From contig JAGYXB010000665.1 in assembly GCA_022495005.1 (NCBI GenBank), positions 744,001 through 808,000 of the forward strand: a DNA stretch of 64,000 bases, given 5' to 3'. Shown here piece after piece: positions 43,506 to 55,297 of this stretch. Made by a program: the position numbers and the translations under genes. The notes beneath the pieces are model-generated. The model did not search any database and was not told where the DNA came from. It worked only from the letters and a program-made list of their open reading frames with translations. Origin of the DNA: Rhyacophila brunnea. Lineage: Eukaryota > Arthropoda > Insecta > Trichoptera > Rhyacophilidae. Each line of letters begins with the position of its first letter. Position 1 is the stretch's first letter.

Positions 43506-46500
43506 CTACAATTTAGTTTGATGAGCATGAAATATAAGCATCAACTTTAATTTTCAATATAACATACCTAACATTAACAAATTTGACAACTAGATTATCA
43601 TGAGAATAAATAAATTAACAATCTAAAATATTGTTATGTGTTCTGTGGTCTTATTTTAACTTACTAACTTTGATGTCATATTGCACAAGCTATATCGTGG
43701 CTAGCAATCATTTGTGATAATATTGCACTTCGGTGAAATCATCTAGCTTGAATTACAACGGGTCGCAAATTCGCGATAGGTTGGAACAAAGTTGATGATA
43801 TAGCGAGTGTCAGGATTCTTGCTATATCCTTCACTTAGGAAGTTACAAAAGAAAGTTGAAGATGGTAAAACACTTTTCAAAGAATAATATTTTACTTACT
43901 AATGACAGGAGCATATGGATTGTCAGCTTCAGCTATTTGAAATTCATTGGGATGCATCCTTCGTTTATGGATTCTGCAATTTGAACCGTTTGTAAAAGTT
44001 CTTGGGCACCATAGACATGCATATGGCCTTTCACCTGTATGCAGTTTGAGATGACCCTAAGGATAAAGATGATTTTATTATTAGCAGACTACGCTGTATA
44101 TAAAAAGAAATTGATGAAACTTCCTATATACCTTTATATCTTTTCTTCGTTTGAAAGCTTTTCCACAAAACGTGCAAACATGTTTTGCCTTCTCATCATG
44201 AACAAACAGGTGGTTTCGTAAAGTCCTTCGTGAATTGAGCAACATCGGACAGTGTGGACATTGGTATGCTGTGTCACCGTGGGTATCGATATGCCGCACT
44301 AAGGCTCCTTTAGTTTTGAACCTAAAGTGTCAAAAGAACATACTTTCTTCAATAGGTCAAACACATACATAATTTATTAGTATTGTGTATCCCCAGATCC
44401 ATGTAAACTATGTTGTAATAATGCTTTATTTAAACATTTACCACATAGTTCAAATTAAAGAGTTTGGCCTATACCAGAGGTCGGCAAACTGTGGCTCTTT
44501 GGGCATTGGCGTGTGGCTCTTTTCTAAATTCCCAATTTCCAATTTTGACAAAAACTTTTGCAAAATTCACAATTTTTATTTTTTGTCATTGATTTGTACA
44601 CTTATTATATTTTATAATGACAAATAATCGCGAGCCTAATTTTTCCTCTGTGATGGTTGATGCAAAAATGTATGATAGTTGTTTTAAATCCGTCCATTGC
44701 AAAGGTCAACAAATTAAAATTTTCTCCATTTGATAATGACACGAGCACTTTTAAAATACAATTTTATTGGTGGATTTAACAAGCAAAGAGTTATGGAGCT
44801 CAAAATTTGTAGGTCTTGCCACCAAAATTGATGATTTGGAGAGAGAAAAATGCAATTTAATTTCACAACACAAGTGAAGCGCTTTAAAAGATCTACATAA
44901 GGTAAAGGTCGCGCCTAAAAACTACAAGTTACATACCAAGCATACAGAAAATCTCCAAAGAAATGCAAAGAAGGTCATTCTTCAGATTAGTTTTAAGGAA
45001 TGCGTGAAAATTGTATGTAATTCATATTCTGTAAAAATTATATTTATAATTTCAACAATAAAAACATATATTTACGTTAGTTTTATTCGGGAAATCTTCA
45101 TCACTTAATAAATAAACAATTATAAAATGTAATTAATTCATTAAATAAATCATATTTATAAAAATATACGTATGGCTCTCGAATTTTTTTTAACCGTTGT
45201 GCCACTCATATTTGGCTCATTTGGTCCAAGAGTTTGCGACCCCTGGCCTATACCATGAGGGATTTATGTGATGTTGCTGTATTACAAAACTTGATAGTAG
45301 TGTGGTTGAATTAGTAGCCATAGAAAACATAATATTTTAAGCATCGGTAAATTGAAAGATGGTGACATGTTTTGACATTTTGCTATACTGAATGTATGAT
45401 ATCCTCTATTCTGCCCTGCTAATTAAAAACACTGTCGTTTTACTATTACTTAGTATTGTTTGCGATGTTGTATGATTTAAATAATAATGGTTTGTTGCAT
45501 AAAAATACTTATTTTACGCTTATCACAAAGGTGTTTTTATTTCGGGGCAGCCCTGGAAAAAAATTCTCAGAGAACAAAGTATGAATTTGTTTCAAATGAA
45601 TCTATAATGGGAAATGGCTTTGTAATGAGAATAAGTTGGATTGATAGGTTAGAGGCGAAAGCACTGGGTATTATGATGATAACATTATTGTGTATATCAT
45701 TCAGCATTTTTTACACTGTCGTGGTTTTAATTCTAAATTAGAATAGTGGTCGGTTTATGTTGATATAATGTTTATAGTAACCTTTTCCCAGCTTAACTTT
45801 CATTCATATTTAGGCTCTGTCTCGATAGAAGAAGGTATTCTTCAATGTCTTTGGTTCAAGTCATTTTGCATTGTACCAATAATGCAATGCATTTTTTTTG
45901 TAAGAATGCGGTAAAAATTAAAACACTAAACCAAGAATGCAAAGTGATTATTTTTGGATCAGTTATTGAAGTCAGAAGTACGAATCAATAGCAATACCTT
46001 TTTTGACATTTATCACAAACAAAGTTTTTATCAGCTCCATGGCGAATGCGGTGCTCTTCAAGATTGGCTTTAGTACTGCAGGCGTGCCCGCACAAGTCAC
46101 ACACGTATGGCTTCAGCTTTTCATGGATTACTCTTTTGTGGGTACCCAATGCTCCTTTTGTCGCAAATCTATAAGGCAATGAAAGTTTAATCATATGGAT
46201 AATATCTTGTAAGAGAAAGAAACATGTGTTACTGTAAGAATTTAAGTGGAGAAATTGAATACAGAAATTCTGAAACAGTGTAAATAAAAAAATTATCTAA
46301 CTATATTTATAAAGTTGTACCAATGAAGTATGGCTGTGATATAAATGTAGTTTCCATTACATATCGTCGTTGCGCCTTCAAAATCGGCTATGTGCATAAA
46401 TTTCACAAAAATGGTTTTTTGCACCAAAAATTTTATAATAATTCCTTCTATCTATACCAAGGAAAAAATAAAATGATTATGATAAAATGTATTCTGGAAT

Positions 46501-49500
46501 TGCTTTAAAAAATATTTCGATGTTGTAGGCGACAGGCATTGTAATGCGCATTGTTTTTATCCTCTCCTGTAAAGTTTTGAAAAATATACATAGCCGATTT
46601 TGACGGTGCAACGACGGTATATAGTCTATTATAGACATTTACAATATTTAAATACTCTATGCCATAAAATCACACTAGCCGAACCTGGCGTCAGAGATTC
46701 TTATTGTCCTCGGGTTGTTTACTATGTACACTCTGCCAAAATATATTCTGTCGAAATGGGGAAAGTTAAGATAATCTTCGGTCTCATTATTTTCGTGGGA
46801 TTTATTTTGAGTTCATTGGATGACCACTTTGATAATCGCTATGGAATCGGAAACTACCGCCGTATTTGGAATAATACTCTTCTCTACTTCTAAGTTAACC
46901 ATTATGGTGACACAAGACTCGGCGTTGTTGATGGGTTGCAAACTTCATGCATTATATATTAATTAAAACTTCTGCTGTATCGTTTTTGTACACAATGATA
47001 TTCGAAAACAGCTGTCAACATAAATAACTCAATCATTGTAGAATTAACAAATAACTTTGTTTTAAAGCCATCCAATGTATCTAATATCTATTGAATTCAT
47101 AATCTTACTTTGTTCCACACAATTCACATGGCCATATAAAGCGTTCCTCGCGAGGGACATGCGTTCTTTCATGAACTTTAAGGATTCTAGCGGTGGTGAA
47201 ACGTTTGGCACATTTACAGCAGACATATGGCAACTCTTCTTTTGGTAGATGAACATTCACATGGTTTTCCAATTCTTTTAGGGTTGCAAATATTTTGTTG
47301 CATGAATCACACCTGGAAAGAGAATATTCACTTGAAATTGTATATTATGATTAGCAACAGCATAAAACTTACTGACTAAACACAGGAAATCTATCTAATC
47401 ATTAAAAATGATGTTCAATTGTTTTGTTTGTCATTTTTTCATTCGACCTATGAAAATAGTTACAGCTTATGCGTCAATGATATTGAGCTACTTTACGAGC
47501 TGCTTGTTGGCGAATTTACAATCTGCCTGTAAAGTCACCCAGTGTCATCATCGAACAAGCTAAGCAGATTGTAAACAATCTACCGAGAAAAGTTGAAAGC
47601 CGGTCAACTTTACATACTACATGCCGGCGTGTGGGCCTACTGCGTCTGCGCAGTAGCGCCCTCCCGGTAAAAAACGAACTACGTTCTGTCAAAATAGTCA
47701 CTAGCTTGTTGGCTTCTCAGCGAATGGAAAGTTTTGTGTGTCATCATTACAATCGCAGTAGCTGAATCGCCCGCTTTTAAATTCGCCAACAAACAGCTCG
47801 TAAAGTAGTTCAATGTAATTGACGCATAAATCACTATTATTATATTACTTTCTACATATTGGTTAAAAACCTGACTTATGTATTATGGGAGCATAATATA
47901 TGTTCGAGAATAATTATTAATATATTTTGGAAACTTAATATTTCACTACCTACACCAATGAATGTTTTGTAAGGAATTATTTTATTTTAGTTTGTAATGA
48001 CACAAGATGAAACAACCTCATATTATCAATGAAAAATATTACATCCTTCAATTTTTACGAATAAAAATAATCTATCATAATGAAATTATTATGGTTATAC
48101 CTGAAACATTTTGTTGGATCGTGTTTTGCAATATGTTTTAGCAAAGATTTTCTGGATGTCAGTAGCTTGAAACATATACACATCACTTTAGGGATACTTT
48201 TATGAATGTTCTTTACATGTGACCTTAATGCATTCCAATTCAGACATTCAATATTACATAGATGGCACGTAAACCTTAAAAGAAAACGTATCAATGACAC
48301 AGTTATATTGTATTATCTTGTGTTGCTCTACTTAAATAAATTGATAAATAATTATATTCACCTGAACATGCTATAGTCTGTCTCTAGATTGCTCTTCTTT
48401 CTTCGTTTTTTTCTCGGAGTATAGCGAGAACGTTCATTATTATCATCATTTTCAAAACACTCGTCATCAGTTAGCAATTCTTCTTTCAGACCTCTCCGTT
48501 TCTTTACTCTTGGTAATATTGAAGTTAGGGGAGAATCAGATTCAGTTTGATTATCTGTCATATTTCCTGTGACATAAAACAAACGTTGAGCCTCTAAACC
48601 GGCTATGTGTATACTATTCATGAAATAAGATAAAAATAAAACCAAAAAAATTTAATAATTCAAAATACAATGTTCTTCAAAACCGGGAGAATCTTGAATA
48701 AAATGGCCATGTGATTTCATACATAGATTATTTTAATCAGTTATACACATTCAAAAAAAATGATATAAGTGTTGTGAAAACTATACAATGAAAAAATTGA
48801 TTACAATCGGAGATATTTTTTAATAATTAATTTAATTAAAAATGTACACGAGTTGAGTTACAACTCAGTGTTTTTTTCCTCTCCTGTAAAGTTTTGCAAA
48901 CAGCACAGCCAGTTTTGACGGCGCAACGACGATATGTATTTCATATAATTCGTTGAAAATTATTTTAGTAATAAAGGTACCGAAATTGTTCTTAAGAAAT
49001 ATTTTATTCTCAGAAAAAATGAGTTTATATTTTGTTGGTTTTGTGACATTTTCTAAAACCCCTCCCTATCCTCACCGTTACAAATTATCACATAACGTTA
49101 GACCCCCTCTCCTTATCGTGTGATGTCATATACATACACTGACAGGTTGAAATAATTATTATTACTTTTGTTTTGTGTGTAAGAATAATGTTACCTTCGA
49201 GAAGTTCTTCTAATTCATTTAAAACTTTGCTGTTGTCAATTTCTTCCTTTGGAGCTTTACTGGGTCGTCCTCGTCTTTTCTTAACATCTCTTAGGAAACA
49301 GTTATTTTTCAACTTAGTTTTGTTTTCCTTTATATCACTTAGGGGTAAAATATCAGCATCATCATCACCCACAATAATTTCATTATCCGTCTAGCATTGA
49401 CCAATTTAAAAAAAAACATATTAATTAGAGAAAAACATCCACATTTGATCCCTCATACATTAATGCACAGCAATGCTGTTATAAACCATTATTACGTAGC

Positions 49501-50762
49501 ATAAAACTCATAATTGAGGTGCTGAGGATAGAATGAATACAAATACACCGGTGATCAAGTTGAGTTAATTGATTTTAACATTGAATATGCAATTGTAAAC
49601 TGTTTCAATATTCAATAAATGAGGTTTCGTTTTCAAGTGATCTTTTATTGCCACGAAAAATATTAATATTTCTTTATGTTTTTAGTGTTTGAAAAAGGAC
49701 AACTCAAGCCAACACATTCAAATTATTATGATTGCTGTGAAAATAAAAATATTTTATACACCATGTCCATAGGATATAACCCCAATGCTGGGAATATCTT
49801 TTCATAAAAAACATTATGTCGTTTTGTCATAAGTCATTTTAAAGGAGTGGACAGTGAAGGTAGCATTAAGTAATTGCCTCTGGAGTATTATCAACATTTT
49901 TATTCAATTCACAATGATTTTTCCAGAATGTACTGTGCCCCAAATAATTACTTAATGGAACCGGGGAGTGAATTGAAACAATTTTTTTTGGAAAAATCAA
50001 TAAACGAATTTTAGAGTAAGTAATTAAGTAGCAAGTTATAACAATCTTTAACATTATACACCAAAAGTCGAAGGTGTACAGCTGGAGAAAAGCATTAGAG
50101 GAGATCAAGATTGAATCTCTGCTGTACACATAAAATTAAAGAAATATGAGTTTGCGCAAACTGTTATGAGTACCTATACACCACCACAACACAGTTGATG
50201 ATGGATGAACTTTTAGTTTATCTATATTTATTCTATAGTTATTTTTACACACTGACTTACATCATTTTCATGTTTAATTCTGATGGGTGGATTTTCCAAG
50301 TCAAATTCGGATTTCAGGAATTGCAAATGTAGATCATCTTGTAAGATTGTTATGTTCGTGTGGGCTTTGAACATTGATTGAACTTTTGAGCATTGCGAGG
50401 CAAAGCTGTGAAATACAGACAATTTACTTCCACAATCTTGACACATTTTAGAAGGAAAGTTATCGGCTGCAGTAACCTAAGAAACAATGGGGTACAATCT
50501 TTTAACAATAAGTACATATATTTACAAAATGATTGTTGAAAAAAATATCATATATGACAGACTAGAACAATAATGACTTTGTATTTATATATAAATCTTT
50601 AATGGGTTCACAATTATTAACTTTCCGTCTTACCGAAATCGAAAGGTATTTTAGTATTATTTGCACCATTCTTTTGGTTTCTCTATCTTCACTGTAGAGA
50701 TTAATATCACAGTTATTTGCTGTGGCACATAGTCGACATAATCTATCCCAAGTGGGAGACAT
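43393..50762 (-). CDS. Gene C: ZAD-C2H2 zinc-finger protein, ten exons
   Basis: Predicted nuclear DNA-binding protein of about 584 aa on the minus strand. Exons: 50762-50634, 50476-50261, 49390-49195, 48566-48362, 48274-48101, 47312-47109, 46168-45998, 44321-44132, 44056-43900, 43505-43393. The total of 1755 nt is in frame with phases 0,0,1,2,2,2,2,0,1 and GT-AG throughout. The ZAD has ligands C9, C12, C55 and C58, with intron 1 at the same place as in genes A and B. There is an IKHE site (possible sumoylation), then an AT-hook-like RGRPSK (155-160) and a KKRRKK cluster. Ten C2H2 fingers span 252-530; finger 2 (281-300) has an unusual C-x1-C. The linker TGERPY precedes finger 10. The C-terminus is acidic. 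I chose ATG 50762 because it places the ZAD as in homologues. Confidence 0.9.
43900..44056 (-). CDS. Gene C exon 9 (end of finger 9, finger 10)
   Basis: It starts GHLKLHTGERPYACLWC. This completes finger 9 and gives the canonical TGERPY linker and finger 10 (CPRTFTNGSNCRIHKRR, then MH). The donor is GTAAGT, phase 1. Confidence 0.88.
44132..44321 (-). CDS. Gene C exon 8 (fingers 7-9)
   Basis: It encodes the rest of finger 7 (FKTKGALVRHIDTH), finger 8 (CPHCPMLLNSRRTLRNHLFV, then H) and most of finger 9 (CTFCGKAFKRRKDIK). The donor is AAG/GTATAT in phase 0, which joins to GGH in the next exon and restores C-x12-H. Confidence 0.88.
44475..45245. mobile_element. hAT element in gene C intron 7
   Basis: A 771-bp element with ends CAGAGGTCGGCAAACT and, from the right, CAGGGGTCGCAAACT. 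It is flanked by an exact 8-bp duplication GCCTATAC (44467-44474, 45246-45253). Subterminal GTGGCTCTTT and ATGGCTCTCG motifs are typical of hAT elements. The interior may hold faint transposase remnants, but nothing is certain. Confidence 0.88.
45998..46168 (-). CDS. Gene C exon 7 (fingers 5-7)
   Basis: It completes finger 5 (FATKGALGTHKRVIH), encodes finger 6 (CDLCGHACSTKANLEEHRIR, then H) and starts finger 7 (FVCDKCQKR). It is 171 nt, phase 2 in and out. Confidence 0.88.
46555..46893 (+). other. Unrecognised small ORF region in gene C intron 6, opposite strand
   Basis: The stretch 46555-46625 (CCTCTCCTGTAAAGTTTTG, then TTTTGACGGTGCAACGACG) recurs at about 48878-48940 in intron 3, so it is a dispersed repeat. 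It leads into an open frame whose internal ATG at 46756 would give 45 residues with a hydrophobic N-terminal segment (KIIFGLIIFVGFILSSL). I do not recognise the peptide. It could be a transposon remnant or a chance frame. Confidence 0.3.
47109..47312 (-). CDS. Gene C exon 6 (fingers 3-5)
   Basis: It encodes finger 3 (CDSCNKIFATLKELENHVNV, then H), finger 4 (CCKCAKRFTTARILKVHERT, then H) and the start of finger 5 (CELCGTK). It is 204 nt with donor AA/GTAAGA, phase 2. Confidence 0.88.
47467..47829. mobile_element. MITE in gene C intron 5
   Basis: A 363-bp element with long imperfect inverted ends of about 50 bp (TTATGCGTCAAT, then CTACTTTACGAGCTG, then TTGTTGGCGAATTTA). The ends reach close to the retained DNA on both sides without a clear target duplication. 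The core is more GC-rich than the surroundings. It is non-coding. Confidence 0.75.
48101..48274 (-). CDS. Gene C exon 5 (fingers 1-2)
   Basis: It encodes finger 1 (CHLCNIECLNWNALRSHVKN, then IH) and finger 2 (CICFKLLTSRKSLLKHIAKH). Finger 2 has only one residue between its cysteines. It is 174 nt, phase 2 in and out. Confidence 0.87.
48362..48566 (-). CDS. Gene C exon 4 (charged linker)
   Basis: It reads MTDNQTESDSPLTSILPRVK, then an acidic LLTDDECFENDDNNE and a basic RKKRRKKS that is a likely nuclear localisation signal. It has no fingers. The acceptor is TGTCACAG and the donor AG/GTGAAT. Confidence 0.82.
49195..49390 (-). CDS. Gene C exon 3 (AT-hook-like linker)
   Basis: It starts TDNEIIVGDDDADILPLSD and contains KKRRGRPSK, an AT-hook-like motif, followed by an acidic, probably helical LNELEELLEG. 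The donor is G/GTAACA. The frame fits both neighbours (phase 0 in, phase 1 out). Confidence 0.82.
50261..50476 (-). CDS. Gene C exon 2 (second half of ZAD)
   Basis: It starts VTAADNFPSKMCQDCGSKLS with ZAD ligands C55 and C58. It then has the ZAD helical tail and the IKHE site. It is 216 nt, phase 0 at both ends, with donor GTAAGT. Confidence 0.88.
50634..50762 (-). CDS. Gene C exon 1 (first half of ZAD)
   Basis: It reads MSPTWDRLCRLCATANNCDI, then NLYSEDRETKRMVQIILKYL. It has ligands C9 and C12 and donor TTTCG/GTAAGA in phase 0. An in-frame upstream ATG at 50918 exists, but the residues between are hydrophobic and unlike the family. Confidence 0.88.
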
Positions 50763-51003
50763 AATTTTATTGCTTGTAGATATTAATTTAATACATAAAC
50801 AACAAAATATAATGTAAATAATAATATTTAGGTAGGAAATCTTGACATTTATTTGACAAATGACAGTGGCCGAATGTTCTTGCCATAAGATAAAATAAAC
50901 AATTTTATTCTTATCCAATATCGAGTATACTTGAGCAATACGTGTATACTTTATATGAAAATATCAATATCATAACCAATGACGTTGATCATAACCTACA
51001 CAC

Positions 51004-51656
51004 TAGAGGTGGAAAAACTGGTCGATTTTGAAGACTAAGTATACTACCAGTATAAAAATATACTTAGTATCAAAACATGTTCCAAAATACTTACTAGTAT
51101 TTGTAATACTATATAAAGCGTTTGGCGTGCGTATGCGCAATAAGTCTAACTGATAATGAAACTAAAACTTAACTATATAAATTAGTATTTGAAGTATCGG
51201 CTTTCGAAATGTCCTATTTATTATAAAATTTTAAACACACTTTAAATTTATGAGTTGTTTTTCTATTCGGTTATAATATTCTTGTTAACATAATGAAGAA
51301 CAGTGATTTTTTTAAATGTAAACTGCGTCATCCCAGTCACCGCACCACATTTTCGAAGAAATAATATGCTGCTACAGAAAATTTATAACCTATTCTCATA
51401 CATAAGATGATGTCCTTCGCATGTATAGACTAATAAATTAAAATATAATTGTATTCGAGTGCTATCTCGCTCGCGCGCGTTTAATGTCAATAGTATTGAA
51501 AGTCTACCAACTAGCCAGCGAAACTCGCAATGATATTATTATCATCACAAGTTTTTTGGAACATGTTTATTGGGCCACACGTACTAAGTATGGGTACCTA
51601 GTTTCATCCGATACTTGAGTACACAAACTGGTGACAGTATTTCCAACCCACCTCTA
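51004..51656. mobile_element. Probable hAT MITE upstream of gene C
   Basis: The ends TAGAGGTGG and, reading in from the right, TAGAGGTGGG are inverted. They are flanked by CTACACAC and CTACACTT (six of eight matching). CTAGTATTTG / TACTTAGTATC motifs recur in the arms. It lies about 240 bp upstream of the gene C start and could bring promoter-proximal sequence. Confidence 0.55.
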
Positions 51657-52759
51657 CTACACTTCAACAAAGACATTGCACGGTAAGAATGTGATGGAAA
51701 ACAAATATAACATAATTTATAAATCTGAAAAATTTATGTACATAAAAGAAAATATACAAATTTTATCAATTAATAAACTAAAATATATGTTTAAAAAGTT
51801 TAAACTATTTTTGTAAGACTCTAAAGTTTGTACTTATATTATACAACATTTTTGTGATGGGTCTTTGTTTTTGTGTGTGAATTATTACCGAATGGAAAAA
51901 AAATATTAAAAATCGGATCCAGTAGAATGATTGGTTATTTTGTTATAATTTATTATCGTCCCATACGTTTGTCCGTTCATAAGTGCAAAACGTCCATTGC
52001 ACAATGACAGCAGAATTTACAGAGCGGCCAAAAATCCCCAGCAACACTGTATAATTCGTGTAAGTAGGTAGGTAGGTACTTCGCTTCCAGACTTCCAGAT
52101 TTACCGGTTAACTAATTATAGATTGTCATCGCTTCAGCCGCGGAATACTATACTTTTCCAGGTAGGTACATTCGCCAGACGGCCAGACACTCCACACTTT
52201 GAGTCTACCAATAAACAGCTAGCTTGCAGATATAACTGAGGTTTTTCACGTTTTTGCGAGTTGTCGCATCCACAAGTGCTTATTGAATACATTATGACTT
52301 ACAGACACAATTATTAGGAATGTTGAAACCGTTTGTGTCTTCCGTGCTGTCTTGTTTTTTTAGATATGCCGCATCAGAATATAAAGCCAACATTGGATGC
52401 ATCGATTTATGAATGCCACGGGTCTTCCAGTGGCCACATGCCATTGGTGTCGTTAGTCGTAGAATGCCGAGAGAAGCCAACCCGGTGAGAAGGCTATTCG
52501 ACAGCCAAATCATTCGAGCTACGATCCTCAGTCATGAAGTCCTGGCGAAAAAGTAGAAGTAATGTTCCGTTTCTGGGGGTGTCCCGGACCCGTGTGTGCG
52601 CACAGCATCTATTCACAACGAGTGTCTATGTAATCATAATTATCGAAATCAGTCGATTACTTTATTTTGTATTTCTGCCCGCATTTCTCGCAGATGAAAT
52701 CGTGGCCGATCACTAGTTTTAATATTAAAAGGTTTCAGGAATATAGATACTATTGTACG
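51657..52759. other. Intergenic, nothing recognised
   Basis: No supported gene. The minus-strand frame at 52292-52513 and plus-strand frames near 52534-52885 lack recognisable domains. Confidence 0.4.
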
Positions 52760-53022
52760 ACAACATCTTCTTGGCTACGTGAAGGAAGGTGCTGTTGTCG
52801 ACTAAATGGGAGGAGCTTGTTAGTTTATAATGGAAGTGCGTTTAAAAATGGGAGGAGCATGTTAGTTCACAGTTTTAACTCGTAGCCAAGAAGATGTTGT
52901 CATAGAGTACTGTCCAACAAGAAGATTTAGGCACAAGCCAAAGGCGCTGTCATCGATTAAATGGGAGGAGCTTGCTAGTTCACATTTTTAACACGTAGCC
53001 AAGAAGTTCTTGTGGGACAGTA
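52760..53022. repeat. Inverted repeat plus diverged tandem copy
   Basis: ACAACATCTTCTTGGCTACG at 52760 is exactly complementary to 52881-52900. The enclosed motif ATGGGAGGAGCTTGTTAGTT occurs as AAATGGGAGGAGC three times, at about 52805, 52848 and 52960. The second half ends CACGTAGCCAAGAAGTTCTTG and looks like a diverged repeat of the first. It is a MITE-like cluster of unknown family. Confidence 0.6.
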
Positions 53023-55044
53023 AGCTAATTTGTACCTTTACCAGCAGCAGCGGTGAATAGCACAAGGGCCACTTGTGGCACGCGGAGGAGTTGTGTTTGT
53101 GTCCCAGCTCTGGATCCCGGTTGAACCATATCCAAGATACAAAATGTCCCGGAATTTTAGAGACTATCGACCCAATTTAAATTTAACACGCAGCTCGGAA
53201 CGATATGTAGCAACTGGCAAAATTAGGAAATTTAGTATGGGGAAAAAGGTCTATCGAACGAAAAACAATATTTTTAAAAGAAAGCTCCAAAAGATTCTCT
53301 ACTTTTTTTTGGGCGAAAACAGTTTGGCCGCCAAAAGAAAAAAAAATGGTAAGAAATCGGACATATTTTTTTGGAGAAAAAGCCGTTCGTACGCATCGTC
53401 GCGTCGGGTGTTAATAGGATTTTTCTGTTCCAGTAAACACAATAGAAAATGGTAATACCTACTATGTATAATAATTATTTATTGGTGCCACTCCACATGC
53501 GTGGCGTTTCGTCGTGTGGCGTGTTACCAATATGTTCCTATCTTAATATAGGGTCGGTCGTAGCGGCGGAATCTATAGGGATGTGCTACAAGGGTACTTA
53601 CTAGTGTCGCATTATCTGGAGGCATCTGAAAAACATTTCCAAGCCACTTGAAGCATCTTCTCGTGACAACTTCAATCACCCATGGCTGAAGTGACTGCTA
53701 ACGAAGACGAGTGTTTTACCGTGGCCGTATCAATGTAGCCCTATGATTCGGCGATGACATCGATTCTCAAAGTTCAAAAGTCGAGACCTTTGGACCATAG
53801 ATAGATGCTATGTCTCACAGTCAAGTCCACATAGGAGCACAATCTAGCAAAGTTACGTATGCATAAACAGATTTGCCATCGCTGGCCTATACCAACCAAT
53901 GTGCTTGCATCTTCATTTGAATATTTTCCATTGTATTTATGTATCATTTTCCACCTTTTGGGGGTGAGAAAATTTTTGGGTTTGAATTGAAACCTTTTCG
54001 ATGCCGTGTCAATGTGCCAACCCTGTAACAAGACGGGTGGATGGCGACAATTTTCGGTGATTATGGTTTGTATGGATGACAGCAGCGCAGGACCGGAAAG
54101 AGTAGTGGAAATGGGATGTCGAAATAGTAATTGCAGTGGACGAAATACATCTGAAATGAAATGATAACGAACATTAAGTTCAGTTATGGTTATTCTAATT
54201 AATAATAAATCAAATTAAACATAATATTGATTCAAATAAAATTATGAACGAGGAATTCATAAGGGCTTGCATTTGAAACGTAGAAAGCCATCGTTGTCGT
54301 GTTATCATAAATTCAAGGATTTGAATTTCATTCAAAACAATTTCGCTCGATGAATATTCAAGTTTGAGTTTCCCAACACCTGAAGATTTTGCGAGGGAAG
54401 GCGAAAGAGAGACAGAGAGAGTTGTATAGGAGGTAGGTACTTTTGTGTAAATATTGAACTTAGGATTTACCCTAATTATCTATTGCCAATGGAATAAAAC
54501 TTTATAATTCGAATTTATATTCATTATTGTCTATTGGAACACCGAAACGAAGAAAATCTGCGTAGGTATTTATATAAAATCCATTCGCCTTATTAGGGAG
54601 GTACCTATTTAATTTTTATAACAAGCGTTTTATTGGCGTTTTGGGTATCACAATTTAATTTTAATGATTCCCGGTAGGTACCCAATGATGCAGCTGTTTT
54701 CTCCGACAGAAGATAATGTCAAAGATTTCACCTGTATTAAAGTTACGATAGAGGTATCAAGCAAAAATTATTAGGCGTCTGGTTAATATAAAAGTGTGGC
54801 GTGATAATTTACGTATCTTTCTCACATGCGTTGAAGAAACTCGATACAAAAATCCCACCCTCTAAAATGCCAAGAGATTATACGTACCATGTAAATTGAA
54901 AACATGATAATATTCTAAATGGTATTTATACGACAATACGCTAATGTGAGATTTCAAAGTAAAAACATATTATTTGAAGCAACTAGATTCATCTTGTGGG
55001 TCCATGAAACAGTTCAATGTGTTCCAAGTATTCAAGCCAGCAGT
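53023..55044. other. Intergenic, nothing certain
   Basis: The longest frame, 53075-53455 (126 aa, very Lys/Arg-rich), matches no family I know and has no partner exons. The rest is AT-rich without clear repeats. Confidence 0.4.
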
Positions 55045-55052
55045 TCGTCAGC

Positions 55053-55289
55053 CAGGGCTCGAAATGGAACGGAACGCACCGGAGCGCCGTTCCGGCTCGT
55101 GAAATTTGTAAAATTATCGCTCCGTCTCGTGGAAAAAATATGTTGACCGTCTGAGCTAGATAGGCCATAGAATAGAAAATCTGACACACTTATTTTTATA
55201 AAATACACATACGATTTGATGACTATGTAAATATCTTCAGAAAATTTGTCGAGCGCTCCGGTTCGTAAACTTTTCCATTTCGAGCGCTG
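55053..55289. mobile_element. hAT-type MITE (237 bp)
   Basis: The ends CAGGGCTCGAAATGGAACGG and, from the right, CAGCGCTCGAAATGGAAAAG are inverted. An exact 8-bp duplication TCGTCAGC flanks them (55045-55052, 55290-55297). The GC-rich subterminal GGAGCG / CGCTCCG motifs lie in opposite orientation. It is non-coding. Confidence 0.9.
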
Positions 55290-55297
55290 TCGTCAGC

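Noticed and set aside
46323..46508. 61-aa ORF in gene C intron 6
   Set aside because: No domain, no repeat link and codon composition like the surrounding intron.
47516..47701. Minus-strand ORF rich in Arg/Ser (61 aa)
   Set aside because: It lies wholly inside the MITE in gene C intron 5 and shows no known domain.
50763..50918. Upstream start for gene C adding 52 residues
   Set aside because: The extension is hydrophobic and Ile/Cys-rich. ZAD proteins normally begin just before the first Cys pair, so the ATG at 50760-50762 is preferred.
53075..53455. 126-residue basic ORF
   Set aside because: Poly-Lys and poly-Phe composition comes from A- and T-runs. There is no known domain, no partner exons and no paralogue.
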